From assembly GCA_022711595.1 (NCBI GenBank), contig JAKLET010000028.1, forward strand, positions 1 to 50,380: a DNA stretch of 50,380 bases. Direction: 5' to 3'. The stretch is from Deltaproteobacteria bacterium (lineage in GTDB: Bacteria; Desulfobacterota; Syntrophorhabdia; Syntrophorhabdales; Syntrophorhabdaceae). This document shows, piece by piece, positions 26,070-34,265 of the stretch. Positions within the stretch are counted from its first letter, which is position 1. Each line of letters begins with the position of its first letter. The notes under the pieces were generated by a model. The model saw only the letters and a list, made by a program, of their open reading frames with translations, made no database searches and had not been told where the DNA came from. The translations under genes and the position numbers were made by a program.

Positions 26070-26180
26070 GGTCATTGGTAATTGGTCATGGGTAATGGGA
26101 AAAAACCAGTACCCCATTCTTTACCTCATCCTCACAGTTCCTGTTTTTCCCATCACCTATAACCTGTGACCCATAACCTG
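26070..26180. repeat. Intergenic heptamer array with inverted halves, copy B
   Basis: Left half 26070-26097: GGTCATT, GGTAATT, GGTCATG, GGTAATG in exact 7-nt period. Right half 26149-26180 read on the opposite strand: AGGTTAT, GGGTCAC, AGGTTAT, AGGTGAT. Same unit types and same arrangement as copy A at 19845-19966, with an unrelated 50-nt centre. It occupies much of the 383-nt gene-free stretch 25990-26372, which otherwise holds the dctM hairpin, a small inverted repeat CCTGT/ACAGG (26210-26230) and the ligase promoter. Confidence 0.8.
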
Positions 26181-26300
26181 TTTTATTGAAACTGTTTAGT
26201 TTATGCACACCTGTTCATTTTCAGTACAGGCAAAGATAAGGTTGTTCTTCCTCTACAGGCCGAAAACAGGGCGTTTGCGGGGGTGGGGCAATCATTTTAT

Positions 26301-26317
26301 TTGGCACGCGAATTGCT
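26301..26317 (+). promoter_or_regulatory. Sigma-54 promoter for CoA ligase 1
   Basis: TTGGCACGCGAATTGCT is essentially the perfect -24/-12 consensus: GG at 26303-26304, GC at 26315-26316, 10 nt between. Predicted start near 26328, 45 nt before the ligase ATG. Confidence 0.85.
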
Positions 26318-26372
26318 TTATTGTGACCGACGTTCTTGTCATATTACATCCACGCATATAAGGAGCCCTGCG

Positions 26373-27950
26373 ATGAGCAAAGAGAACGATTTCCAGACAG
26401 TGAGGAACCTGGTCAACAGGAATGCCGTGCTCTATCCGGACAAAACGGCGATGAAGGAATATGAAACGGGCAAGTCGAGCACCTTCGCCCGGCTTAAGGA
26501 CAGGGCCATGAGGATCGGCGCTGCCATTTACGCTCTCGGTGCGGAACCGGGCGACCGTGTGGGCATCATGAGCCAGAACAGCTATGAATACATGGAACTG
26601 ACCCTCAGCGTGCCCTCGGCAGGGCTTGTTTTTGTGCCTGTCAATTTCAGGCTTGCCCCGCGGGAGATGGCGGGAGTGCTGGCCGATGCCGAACCGGTGG
26701 TGCTTTTTGTCGATGAGCAGTATGTAAAGACCGCGCAGGATATAAAAAGCGAGATCCCTTCGGTCAGGGAATTTGTCCACATAGGGCCGCAGCAGACAAG
26801 ACCGCAGGGTTGGCACGGTTATGAAGAGCTTATAGACAGGAGCGCGCCGGACGGCTGGAAGGCACCCGTGACCGAAGGCGACCTCGCGATGCTCATGTAC
26901 ACGAGCGGAACGACGGGCGCCCCCAAGGGCGTGATGCAGACCCACCTCAACGTGTATCACTGCGGCAGGACCTGCGCGTTCAACAACCGCATCGACACGG
27001 ACGATACCGGTTTCACGATCTGTCCGATGTACCACGTTACGGCGACAACCTCGTTCTTCGGCCCTTTTTATAAAGGGGCAACGAGTATTCTCTTCCAGAA
27101 GTGGGACGCGGAAAGCCTCTTCAAGGCAGCAAATGACCTGCGGATAGCAGCGGGGATGCTGGCGACGCCCATGGTCAGGATGCTCCTCGAAGCCTGGCCG
27201 GCGATGAAAGACAAGTACGATATCTCGAGCATGAACAAGCTCTGGTTCGCCGGCGCCGGCATCATACCGGCCGTTTACAAGCAGTTCATCGATACCTTCG
27301 GATGCATCCTCGGGGAGCACCACGGGACAACGGAAACAACGGGGGTCACCGCGAACCTCTCTGCCGGCGATATCGCGAAGGAACTGACCGGTGACAACCT
27401 GAGGGTCCTGGAATCATGCGGCAGGGACGCCTACGACTGTGAAGTGATGATTGTCGACGAAAACGACAATCCCGTCTCCCCTCCCGGCGAAGGCGAGATG
27501 AGGGTGCGCGGGCTCGGGACCTCCCTGGGATACTGGCGCAAGGAAGAACAGACGAAAAAGGCATTCAGGAACGGATGGTTCTACACGGAAGATATATGCC
27601 ATGTCGATAAAAAGGGGTTTATATACATCATAGACCGTAAAAAGGACATGATCATAACAGGCGGCGAGAACGTATACCCGGCGGAGATCGAAAAGGTCCT
27701 CAACGAGCATCCTGCCGTGCGGGAGTCGTCGGCGATAGGCGTTCCCCACCCGGTGTGGGGGGAGGCCATCGCCGCGATCGTCGTCCTCAATGACGGGGAG
27801 AAACTTTCCGATAGCGACGTGATCCAGTACTGCAAGGGAAAGATCGCCGGCTACAAGGTTCCCAAGATCGTCCATTTTATCAATGAGATGCCGCGCAATC
27901 CCGCCGGCAAGATCTCCAAGCCGGAGTTGCGCAAGCAGTTCGGCGCGTGA
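26373..27950 (+). CDS. Acyl-CoA synthetase (AMP-forming CoA ligase) 1
   Basis: A 525-residue ANL-superfamily ligase that would activate a carboxylic acid to its CoA thioester with ATP. I set the start at MSKENDF, which has an AAGGAG site. Motifs: A3 MYTSGTTGAPKG near 174, EHHGTTETTG near 315, DRKKDMIITGGENVYP (hinge region) and the C-terminal catalytic Lys in AGKISK near 511. It is 71% or so alike in pattern to the ligase at 29430 over much of its length (my estimate by eye). Followed after 41 nt by an acyl-CoA dehydrogenase. The substrate is unknown. Confidence 0.93.
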   Translation: MSKENDFQTVRNLVNRNAVLYPDKTAMKEYETGKSSTFARLKDRAMRIGAAIYALGAEPGDRVGIMSQNSYEYMELTLSVPSAGLVFVPVNFRLAPREMAGVLADAEPVVLFVDEQYVKTAQDIKSEIPSVREFVHIGPQQTRPQGWHGYEELIDRSAPDGWKAPVTEGDLAMLMYTSGTTGAPKGVMQTHLNVYHCGRTCAFNNRIDTDDTGFTICPMYHVTATTSFFGPFYKGATSILFQKWDAESLFKAANDLRIAAGMLATPMVRMLLEAWPAMKDKYDISSMNKLWFAGAGIIPAVYKQFIDTFGCILGEHHGTTETTGVTANLSAGDIAKELTGDNLRVLESCGRDAYDCEVMIVDENDNPVSPPGEGEMRVRGLGTSLGYWRKEEQTKKAFRNGWFYTEDICHVDKKGFIYIIDRKKDMIITGGENVYPAEIEKVLNEHPAVRESSAIGVPHPVWGEAIAAIVVLNDGEKLSDSDVIQYCKGKIAGYKVPKIVHFINEMPRNPAGKISKPELRKQFGA

Positions 27951-27991
27951 CAGAACCTGGAAAGAAGGGAATACCTCATGGAGGGGAATAG

Positions 27992-29137
27992 ATGGAACTG
28001 ACAACGGAACAAAAGGACATCGTAAAGGCAGCACGCGAATTTGCCGAAAAGGAGTTCAGGGACAGGGCCAGGGAGTTCGATGAAAAAGAAGAGTTCGATC
28101 TTTCCATTGTGAAACGCGCCGCGGAGAACGGTTTCATCGGCGTGTTCATCAAGGAAGAGTACGGCGGCGCCGGCCTTGGCTTTCTGGAGCACTCTCTCAT
28201 CACCGAACAGGTATGGCGGGTCGACCCGGGGTGTGGTCAGAACATCTGTTCCGCCGGTTTCGGCGCGGAGATGATCCAGACCTTCGGCACCGAGCAGCAG
28301 AAGAAGACCTATCTGCCGAAGATCGCCTCCGGAGAGGCCATCATAGGAACGGCAATAACCGAACCGGACGCGGGAAGCGATGTGACGCTGGTGAAGACGC
28401 GCGCGGAAAAGAAGGGCGGCAGCTATGTGATAAACGGGGCCAAGATGTTCATCACCAACGGCTGCAACGCAAAATACCTTCTCGTCTATGCCCTCACGAA
28501 CCCGGAAGAAAGAGACATTCACAAAAGGTTCAGCGTGATCCTCCTGGATACGGCCACGCCGGGCTTCGCGGCAACGAAGATACACGGCAAGATGGGTATC
28601 AGGGCGTCAAACACCGCCGAGGTGAGCCTGAGCAATGTGGAAGTTCCCGTTGAAAACCTCATCGGCAAGGAAGGTCGCGGTTTCTACCAGCTCATGGAGT
28701 TTTTCAACATGACGCGCAACCACGTGGCGGCACAGGGGGTCGGGGTCGCTCAGGGCGCTCTTGAAATGGCGATCTCCTATGTGAAGAAAAGAAAGGCCTT
28801 CAACGGCACGCTCTCAAAGCTCCAGGGGGTGCAGTTCAAACTGGCCGAGATGGCGACCCGCGTCGAGGCGGCCCGCAGCCTCTACTGGCGCGCGGCATAT
28901 CTTCTCGATAACGGTAAGCTTGACCCCGCCCTTGTCTCGATGGCCAAGTGGTTCTCCGGCGAGACGGCCGTCTATGTCGTCAACGAGGCGCTCCAACTCC
29001 ACGGCGGCTATGGCTACATCGTTGAATACGACATCCAGCGGTTCTACCGCGACGCGAAGATCGTCGAGATCTACGAAGGCTCAAAAGAGGTGGAGAAGGC
29101 GGTCATAGCGAGCGAACTTTTAAAAAGGATCTTTTAG
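27992..29137 (+). CDS. Acyl-CoA dehydrogenase 1
   Basis: A 381-residue flavoprotein dehydrogenase. It has the substrate/FAD signature ITEPDAGSD, the FAD-binding LQLHGGYGY, and IYEGSKE with Glu near 362 in the position of the catalytic base of short/medium-chain enzymes. It would oxidise the acyl-CoA made by the ligase upstream and reduce ETF; EtfBA genes lie at 38842-40556. A GGAGGGG ribosome site precedes the ATG. A close paralog is at 33039. Confidence 0.94.
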   Translation: MELTTEQKDIVKAAREFAEKEFRDRAREFDEKEEFDLSIVKRAAENGFIGVFIKEEYGGAGLGFLEHSLITEQVWRVDPGCGQNICSAGFGAEMIQTFGTEQQKKTYLPKIASGEAIIGTAITEPDAGSDVTLVKTRAEKKGGSYVINGAKMFITNGCNAKYLLVYALTNPEERDIHKRFSVILLDTATPGFAATKIHGKMGIRASNTAEVSLSNVEVPVENLIGKEGRGFYQLMEFFNMTRNHVAAQGVGVAQGALEMAISYVKKRKAFNGTLSKLQGVQFKLAEMATRVEAARSLYWRAAYLLDNGKLDPALVSMAKWFSGETAVYVVNEALQLHGGYGYIVEYDIQRFYRDAKIVEIYEGSKEVEKAVIASELLKRIF

Positions 29138-29163
29138 ATTCGGACCGTAATAAATTCCACCTC

Positions 29164-29196
29164 GTGTCCTTAGGAAACATTGTTTCCTGAGGACAC
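29164..29196. terminator. Long near-perfect palindrome after acyl-CoA dehydrogenase 1
   Basis: GTGTCCTTAGGAAAC (29164-29178) and GTTTCCTGAGGACAC (29182-29196) pair over 15 positions with one G-U wobble and a 3-nt loop. No T tract follows. It could be a terminator, an mRNA-stabilising hairpin, or a dimeric regulator site about 220 nt upstream of the next sigma-54 start. Confidence 0.5.
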
Positions 29197-29375
29197 ACCC
29201 TTCTTCAAAACATGCCCCGCACGCGGCGCATCTAACCTGTGCGTAGTTCTTTAAGGGAAGCGGGGAGGCACAGGCCTTGCGGCAGCGGCCGCACGTTTGT
29301 TTCCAATGGAAGCATGCTCGCCTCCCGCCTTCCACCCCAACCTCATAACAACCTGTAATCATTGATAAATAGACA

Positions 29376-29392
29376 TTGGCATTAAAATTGCC
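29376..29392 (+). promoter_or_regulatory. Sigma-54 promoter for CoA ligase 2
   Basis: TTGGCATTAAAATTGCC: GG at 29378-29379, GC at 29390-29391, 10 nt between. Predicted start near 29403, 27 nt before the ligase ATG. Confidence 0.75.
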
Positions 29393-29429
29393 CAAGGGTA
29401 TTCTCAACTTAAAAAGTAAGGAGGGTTAT

Positions 29430-31007
29430 ATGGGTGGCGAGAAGACTTTTTCAACGATAAGGACCTTGCTTGACAGGAACGCGATGCTCTATCCCGACCG
29501 GATCGCCATGACAGAGGTGGAGGGCCCCAGAGAATATACATACAAGACCTTAAAGGACAGGGCGAACAGGATGGGGAATGCCCTTTATGGACTGGGGGCA
29601 AGAAAGGGCGACCGGGTCGCGGTGCTGAGCCAGAACAGCTTCGAATACATCGAGGCAGCGCTCAGTGTGCCCAACGCGGGGCTCATCTATGTTGTCTGCA
29701 ATTTCAGGCTGGCGCCGCCGGAGATCGCCGCGGTTCTTTCCGACGCGGAGCCTTCCGTGCTGCTTGTCCAGGAGCAGTTCGTGGAGATCGCGAAAAAGAT
29801 CGCGGGGGGCATACCCTCAATAAAGACTCTGGTCTACTTCGGGTCGCCGGAGGGAAGGCCCGAAGGGTGGTACGACTACGAAGAGCTCATCAGGCATTCA
29901 CCCCCGTCGGAGGTGACCGTGGAGGTGTTCGAGGATGATATCGCCATGCTCATGTACACGAGCGGCACCACCGGATTGCCCAAGGGGGTCATGCAGACCC
30001 ACGGCAACTTCTATCACGCGGGCCGGGTCTGTTCCAAGAACAACGACCTCACAATGGACGACCGCGTGTTCATCGTCTGCCCCATGTACCACATAACGGC
30101 GCACTATACGTTCTTCGGCAACATATATACCGGTTCAAGGGGGTATATTTTTCCCAGGTGGGATATTGACCTCTTTCTGTCCGTCACGGAAAAAGAAAAA
30201 CTGACGGCGGGGATGTTCGCGACCCCCATGGTGATGATGATCCTCGATTCGCCGAACGTCAGGAAATTTGACGTTTCGAGCTGGAGGAGCCTGTGGTTCG
30301 CGGGTGCGGGCATCATACCGGCGGTCTATCGGAAGTTCGTCGACACCTTCGGCAATATCCTCGGGGAGCACCACGGGACGACGGAATCGACGGGAGTGAC
30401 GACAAACCTGTCCGTGAGGGACATAAGGGAGGCCTTCGGAAGGGGAGACGGCAATATCTTCGAATCCTGCGGCAGGGCCGGCTACGACATGGAGGTCCTC
30501 ATAGTTGACGAGTCGGGAAGACAGGTACCGCCGGGAGGTATCGGAGAGATGATCATACGGGGGCCGGGCATGTCGCTCGGCTATTGGCGAAAACCGGAGG
30601 CCACGGCCAAGGCCTTCAAGGGCGAATGGTTTCACACTGAGGACGTATGTTCTGTTGATGAAAGGGGGTATGTACGGGTGATCGACCGCCTGAAGGACAT
30701 GATCATCACCGGCGGGGAGAATGTCTACCCGGCGGAGGTGGAAAAGGTCCTTCACGCGCACGAGGTCGTCAAGGAGTCATGTGTCATCGGCACGCCGCAC
30801 CCCACATGGGGCGAGGCAGTCACCGCCGTTGTTGTGCTCAACAGCGGCTCATGTATCGATCCGGCCGATCTGACGAACTATTGCAAGGGAAAGATAGCGG
30901 GATACAAGGTGCCCAAGGTGGTCCACATTGTACCCGAACTTCCCCGCAATGCGGCCGGAAAGGTCCTCAAGAGGGAGTTGCGTGAACAGTTCGCTTCAAA
31001 ATAGGGG
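29430..31007 (+). CDS. Acyl-CoA synthetase (AMP-forming CoA ligase) 2
   Basis: A paralog of ligase 1. The product is about 524 residues; the start MGGEKTF has a strong AAGGAGGG site. Motifs: LMYTSGTTGLPKG near 173, EHHGTTESTG, DRLKDMIITGGENVYP and AGKVLK near 509. The reading frame ends with the TAG just after ...EQFASK at about 31004. It heads an apparent operon with the small membrane protein and symporter. As the N-terminus and acid-pocket regions differ from ligase 1, it may accept a related but different acid. Confidence 0.92.
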
Positions 31008-31022
31008 TTCACGGGGGCAATT

Positions 31023-31038
31023 TGTCCGTTGCCGGACA
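31023..31038 (+). other. Small intra-operon hairpin
   Basis: TGTCCG/CGGACA with a TTGC loop lies between ligase 2 and the small membrane protein, followed by an A-rich stretch and the next ribosome site. Possible processing or attenuation site; weak evidence. Confidence 0.3.
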
Positions 31039-31059
31039 TAAAAAAATAAGGGGGCTGTT

Positions 31060-31278
31060 ATGAGGGAGATCACGGGTCACAGACCGGGAAAGATATTGAT
31101 AGCGATCGTGCTGATAAGCACCATCTGTTATGTCTTTGTCGTTCCCTTCGTATTGCAGGGCAAGGACATCCTGCTGTTCGGGTGGATGCCCCTGGCGGTG
31201 TTCTTCTGGAACCTTCAGACACTGCTTTGGGCATTTGCGTTCTGGGTTTACACGACCAGGCACTGGCCCTACAGGTGA
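31060..31278 (+). CDS. Small DUF3311-like membrane protein, symporter partner
   Basis: A 72-residue protein with two membrane helices (about 11-31 and 42-62) and the pattern GWMPLAVFFWNLQTLLWAFAFWVY. Small proteins like this (DUF3311 and similar) are commonly encoded just before sodium/solute symporters, as here (57 nt gap). The ribosome site is AAGGGGG. It probably belongs to the symporter; the specific role is unknown. Confidence 0.8.
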   Translation: MREITGHRPGKILIAIVLISTICYVFVVPFVLQGKDILLFGWMPLAVFFWNLQTLLWAFAFWVYTTRHWPYR

Positions 31279-31335
31279 CAGGCCAGGCAGCACTATCCGG
31301 CCTGCAGCACAAAATCGAAGGGAGGAGGAACATAA

Positions 31336-32829
31336 ATGATATATTTAGTTATTTTACTGGGTTTTTTGCTGGTCCTTATCAGCGCGTACGGATATAAGCT
31401 GTCAAGCAAGACGGCCGCGGACTACCTGCTCGCCGGCAGGAAGATCGGCACCTTTGTCATGTTCTTTTATGTCTACTTTGCCATATCAAGCGCGTGGACC
31501 TTCTACGGTTTCCCGGGGACCATATATAACACCGGGCCGGGGTTCATGCTCTTTTTCACCTTTGTCTCCTTCGCGTTCCTTTATATCTTCCTGGGCCCGA
31601 AGCTGTGGGCCGCTGGGAGGAAATACGGATACCTGTCGCCCCTGCAGTACCTTGGCGAACGTTACCAGTCAACGGGTCTGAGGGTGCTGCTCGGGTTGTC
31701 TCTGGTCCTTTTCCTGTTTCCCTATCTCGGCCTGCAGGCGGTTGGCATCGGGGCGGGCATGAAGGCGGCCGTGGGGTTTCCTTTCTGGTTCGGGGCGCTG
31801 TACATGTGCGTCATCATGGTATTCATATGCCTGCTTGGCGGGACGAGGGCCGTGGCGTGGCTCAACGTCCTGCTGGGGCTCATTTTCACGGTAACCTTTT
31901 TCGGCTTTCTCGCCTGGATCATGGTGAAAACGGGCAACACCAGCCTGACGGAAATGGCCCACAAGGTCCAGGAGGCGCGGCCGGGGTTCCTGGGTGTGCC
32001 CGGATCGGTGAACGCCTGGAGCCCGGGGAACCTCCTCGGTCTTGCCATGGCGGGCATGACAGTGCTGGCCTGGCCCCATGTCGTCATCGGCACCATGCAG
32101 GCCAAAAGCCTGGTCGTGGTGCGCAAGACGGTCATCATGATGCTCCTGTTCTCGGTGATCTTTTGTAATATCGCAGCAATATGGGGCTATCTCGTTGCGC
32201 CTATTCTCGTTCCGGGATTAAAGGGCAAGGCGGCCGACGCCATCGTCCAGGTGGCGATCACGACGTTCCTCCCGGGGTGGGCTTCCAGCGCCACACTGCT
32301 TGCCGTGCTCGCCGCGGCCATCTCCACAGTGGCGACGCAGCTCATGGTGGCGGGCATATTCGTTTCAAGGGACATCATCTTTGCCGCATCGCCGACGGTG
32401 AGCGACAGGAGGCTGATCCTGTGGTCAAGGCTCGGTATGATCATAGCCGCGGTGGGAAGTTTTGCCCTTGCGATGGCAAGGCCGACGGAACTCGGGCTGC
32501 TGCTCTCCAACGTTGCATCGCCCGGCTTCGCGCTCTGGCTCCCTCCGCTCGTGGGAGGGATCCTGTGGAAGCGCGGGACCAAGCAGGGGGCCATATCGGG
32601 ACTGATAGTGAGTGTTTTATGGCTCATCGCGGGCTCGTTCTTCTACAAGCCCATGCTCATGGGGATGCACCCCATCGTCATACCCCTCGCGATCGATACG
32701 ATCCTTTACATAGGGGTCAGCTATCTGACCTCGCCCGTATCGAAAGAGGTGCAGCACAAGTTCTTCGATGAACTGGAGGATTTTCTCCTCGACCATACCC
32801 GCACAGAGCGTGCGAACAGTGGAAATTAA
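31336..32829 (+). CDS. Sodium/solute symporter (SSS family)
   Basis: A 497-residue membrane protein with about 13 helices. The YLLAGRKIGTFVMFFYVYFAISSAWTFYGFPGTIY start and the TALLA..AA.S..ATQLM..G.FVSRDI pattern (here LLAVLAAAISTVATQLMVAGIFVSRDI) mark the SSS family. It would import a carboxylate with Na+. Its position between ligase 2 and dehydrogenase 2 suggests the transported acid is the ligase substrate. GGAGG ribosome site present. Confidence 0.93.
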   Translation: MIYLVILLGFLLVLISAYGYKLSSKTAADYLLAGRKIGTFVMFFYVYFAISSAWTFYGFPGTIYNTGPGFMLFFTFVSFAFLYIFLGPKLWAAGRKYGYLSPLQYLGERYQSTGLRVLLGLSLVLFLFPYLGLQAVGIGAGMKAAVGFPFWFGALYMCVIMVFICLLGGTRAVAWLNVLLGLIFTVTFFGFLAWIMVKTGNTSLTEMAHKVQEARPGFLGVPGSVNAWSPGNLLGLAMAGMTVLAWPHVVIGTMQAKSLVVVRKTVIMMLLFSVIFCNIAAIWGYLVAPILVPGLKGKAADAIVQVAITTFLPGWASSATLLAVLAAAISTVATQLMVAGIFVSRDIIFAASPTVSDRRLILWSRLGMIIAAVGSFALAMARPTELGLLLSNVASPGFALWLPPLVGGILWKRGTKQGAISGLIVSVLWLIAGSFFYKPMLMGMHPIVIPLAIDTILYIGVSYLTSPVSKEVQHKFFDELEDFLLDHTRTERANSGN

Positions 32830-32871
32830 AGCAAGGAAACGATGAAAACAAAAGACCCCCCATAAGGTGAT

Positions 32872-32952
32872 GACATCAAATAAAAGGCCGGGCTCCCTTT
32901 CACAAAACCCCCCTTGTACCCTTCTTTTCTAAAGAGGGCCCGGCCTGATGTC
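32872..32952 (+). terminator. Extended imperfect hairpin after the symporter
   Basis: Outer arms GACATCA (32872-32878) and TGATGTC (32946-32952) flank an inner stem AGGCCGGGC (32885-32893) / GCCCGGCCT (32938-32946), extended to 16 bp with two mismatches. The large loop is C/T-rich. The remaining gap up to the dehydrogenase ATG (209 nt in total) shows no gene and no -24/-12 site, so dehydrogenase 2 may rely on read-through. Confidence 0.5.
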
Positions 32953-33038
32953 GTTGAACGCCCGGCGTAAGGGAAAAGGGGCGGCAGGATCAGAAAGGGT
33001 TGATCGCCCTTGAAAAAGAAAGATCAAGGAGAGACAAG

Positions 33039-34181
33039 ATGGAACTTACCAGGGAACAAATGGACATCAAGCAGGCTGCTCGCGAGTTCGCTGAAGGAGA
33101 ATTCAAGGAAAGGGCAAAAGAGTTTGACGAGAAGGAAGAGTTCGACCTTTCCATATGGAAGAAGGCATGCGAATTCGGTTTTGTGGGGACCTTCATCAAG
33201 GAGGAATACGGCGGCCACGGCCTTGGCTATCTTGAACATTCCCTTATAGCGGAGGAGTTCTGGCGCGTCGATCCCGGGTGCGGACAGGCCGTACTGTCGA
33301 CCACATTCGGTTCCGAGATGATCCAGGCCTTCGGTTCCGAGGAACTGAAGAAGAAGTACCTCCCCCCCCTCGTGAGCGGGGACGCGATCATGGGTTTCGG
33401 CATAACGGAGCCCGATGCGGGAAGCGACGCGGCCTCAGTGAAGACACGGGCCGAAAGGGTAAACGGCAAGTTTGTCATCAACGGCTCGAAGACGTTCATT
33501 ACCAACGGCTGCCTGGCTGACTACATGCTGCTGATGTGCATCACCGACCCCAATGCGCCAAGCTCCCACAAAAGACACAGCGCGATAATCATAGACACGA
33601 AGCAGCCAGGCTTCGAAGCGACCAAGATACACGGGAAGATGGGGATCAGGGCATCGAACACGGCGGAGATAGGCCTGAACAATGTCGAGGCACCTGCTGA
33701 AAACCTCGTGGGGACTCCGGGCAACGGTTTTTACCAGCTCATGGATTTCTTCAACAAAACGAGGAACCACGTGGCGGCGCAGGGCGTGGGGGTGGCGCAG
33801 GGCGCCCTGGACCTGGCAATAGCCCATGTGAAGAAAAGAAAGGCCTTCGGCGGGACGCTTTCCCGCTTCCAGGGGATACAGTTCATCCTTGCCGAGATGG
33901 CGACCAGGATAGAAACGGCAAGAAGCATTTACTGGAGGGCGGCATATTCGGTGGACAAAGGCAAGCCGGACACGAAGCTGATCTCCATGGCGAAATGGAA
34001 TGCCGGCGACACCGCGGTGAGGGTTGTGAACCAGGCCCTTCAGCTGCATGGCGGCTACGGCTATATATCAGAGTACGACATACAGAGGTTCTACCGGGAC
34101 GCGAAGATCGTCGAGATCTATGAGGGGTCAAAGGAAGTGGAAAAGGCCATCATCGGCGCGGAGCTGCTGAAGGGAGCCTGA
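33039..34181 (+). CDS. Acyl-CoA dehydrogenase 2
   Basis: A 380-residue paralog of the dehydrogenase at 27992; the two share the start MELT.EQ.DI..AAREFAE.EF..RA.EFDEKEEFDLSI and nearly all motifs. FAD/substrate signature ITEPDAGSD, LQLHGGYGY and IYEGSKE (Glu near 362, the likely base) are intact. I chose ATG 33039, which has AAGGAG upstream. It probably reduces ETF. Its location after the second ligase-symporter module suggests it serves that substrate. Confidence 0.94.
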   Translation: MELTREQMDIKQAAREFAEGEFKERAKEFDEKEEFDLSIWKKACEFGFVGTFIKEEYGGHGLGYLEHSLIAEEFWRVDPGCGQAVLSTTFGSEMIQAFGSEELKKKYLPPLVSGDAIMGFGITEPDAGSDAASVKTRAERVNGKFVINGSKTFITNGCLADYMLLMCITDPNAPSSHKRHSAIIIDTKQPGFEATKIHGKMGIRASNTAEIGLNNVEAPAENLVGTPGNGFYQLMDFFNKTRNHVAAQGVGVAQGALDLAIAHVKKRKAFGGTLSRFQGIQFILAEMATRIETARSIYWRAAYSVDKGKPDTKLISMAKWNAGDTAVRVVNQALQLHGGYGYISEYDIQRFYRDAKIVEIYEGSKEVEKAIIGAELLKGA

Positions 34182-34186
34182 AAGAC

Positions 34187-34264
34187 GGTTTATCCTGTTT
34201 GTTTAGTTTCTTTGGTTTCAATAACCGGACAAACTGAAGAAACCGGACAAACTGTATAAACGTT
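34187..34264. repeat. Nonamer array with polarity switch between convergent genes
   Basis: Continuous 9-nt units: GGTTTATCC, TGTTTGTTT, AGTTTCTTT, GGTTTCAAT, then AACCGGACA, AACTGAAGA, AACCGGACA, AACTGTATA, AACG. The first four carry GTTT and the rest carry its complement, so the halves can fold into a long imperfect hairpin rich in wobble pairs. It fills the whole gap between the convergent acyl-CoA dehydrogenase 2 and regulator 2 and could end transcription from both sides. Confidence 0.75.
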
Positions 34265-34265
34265 A

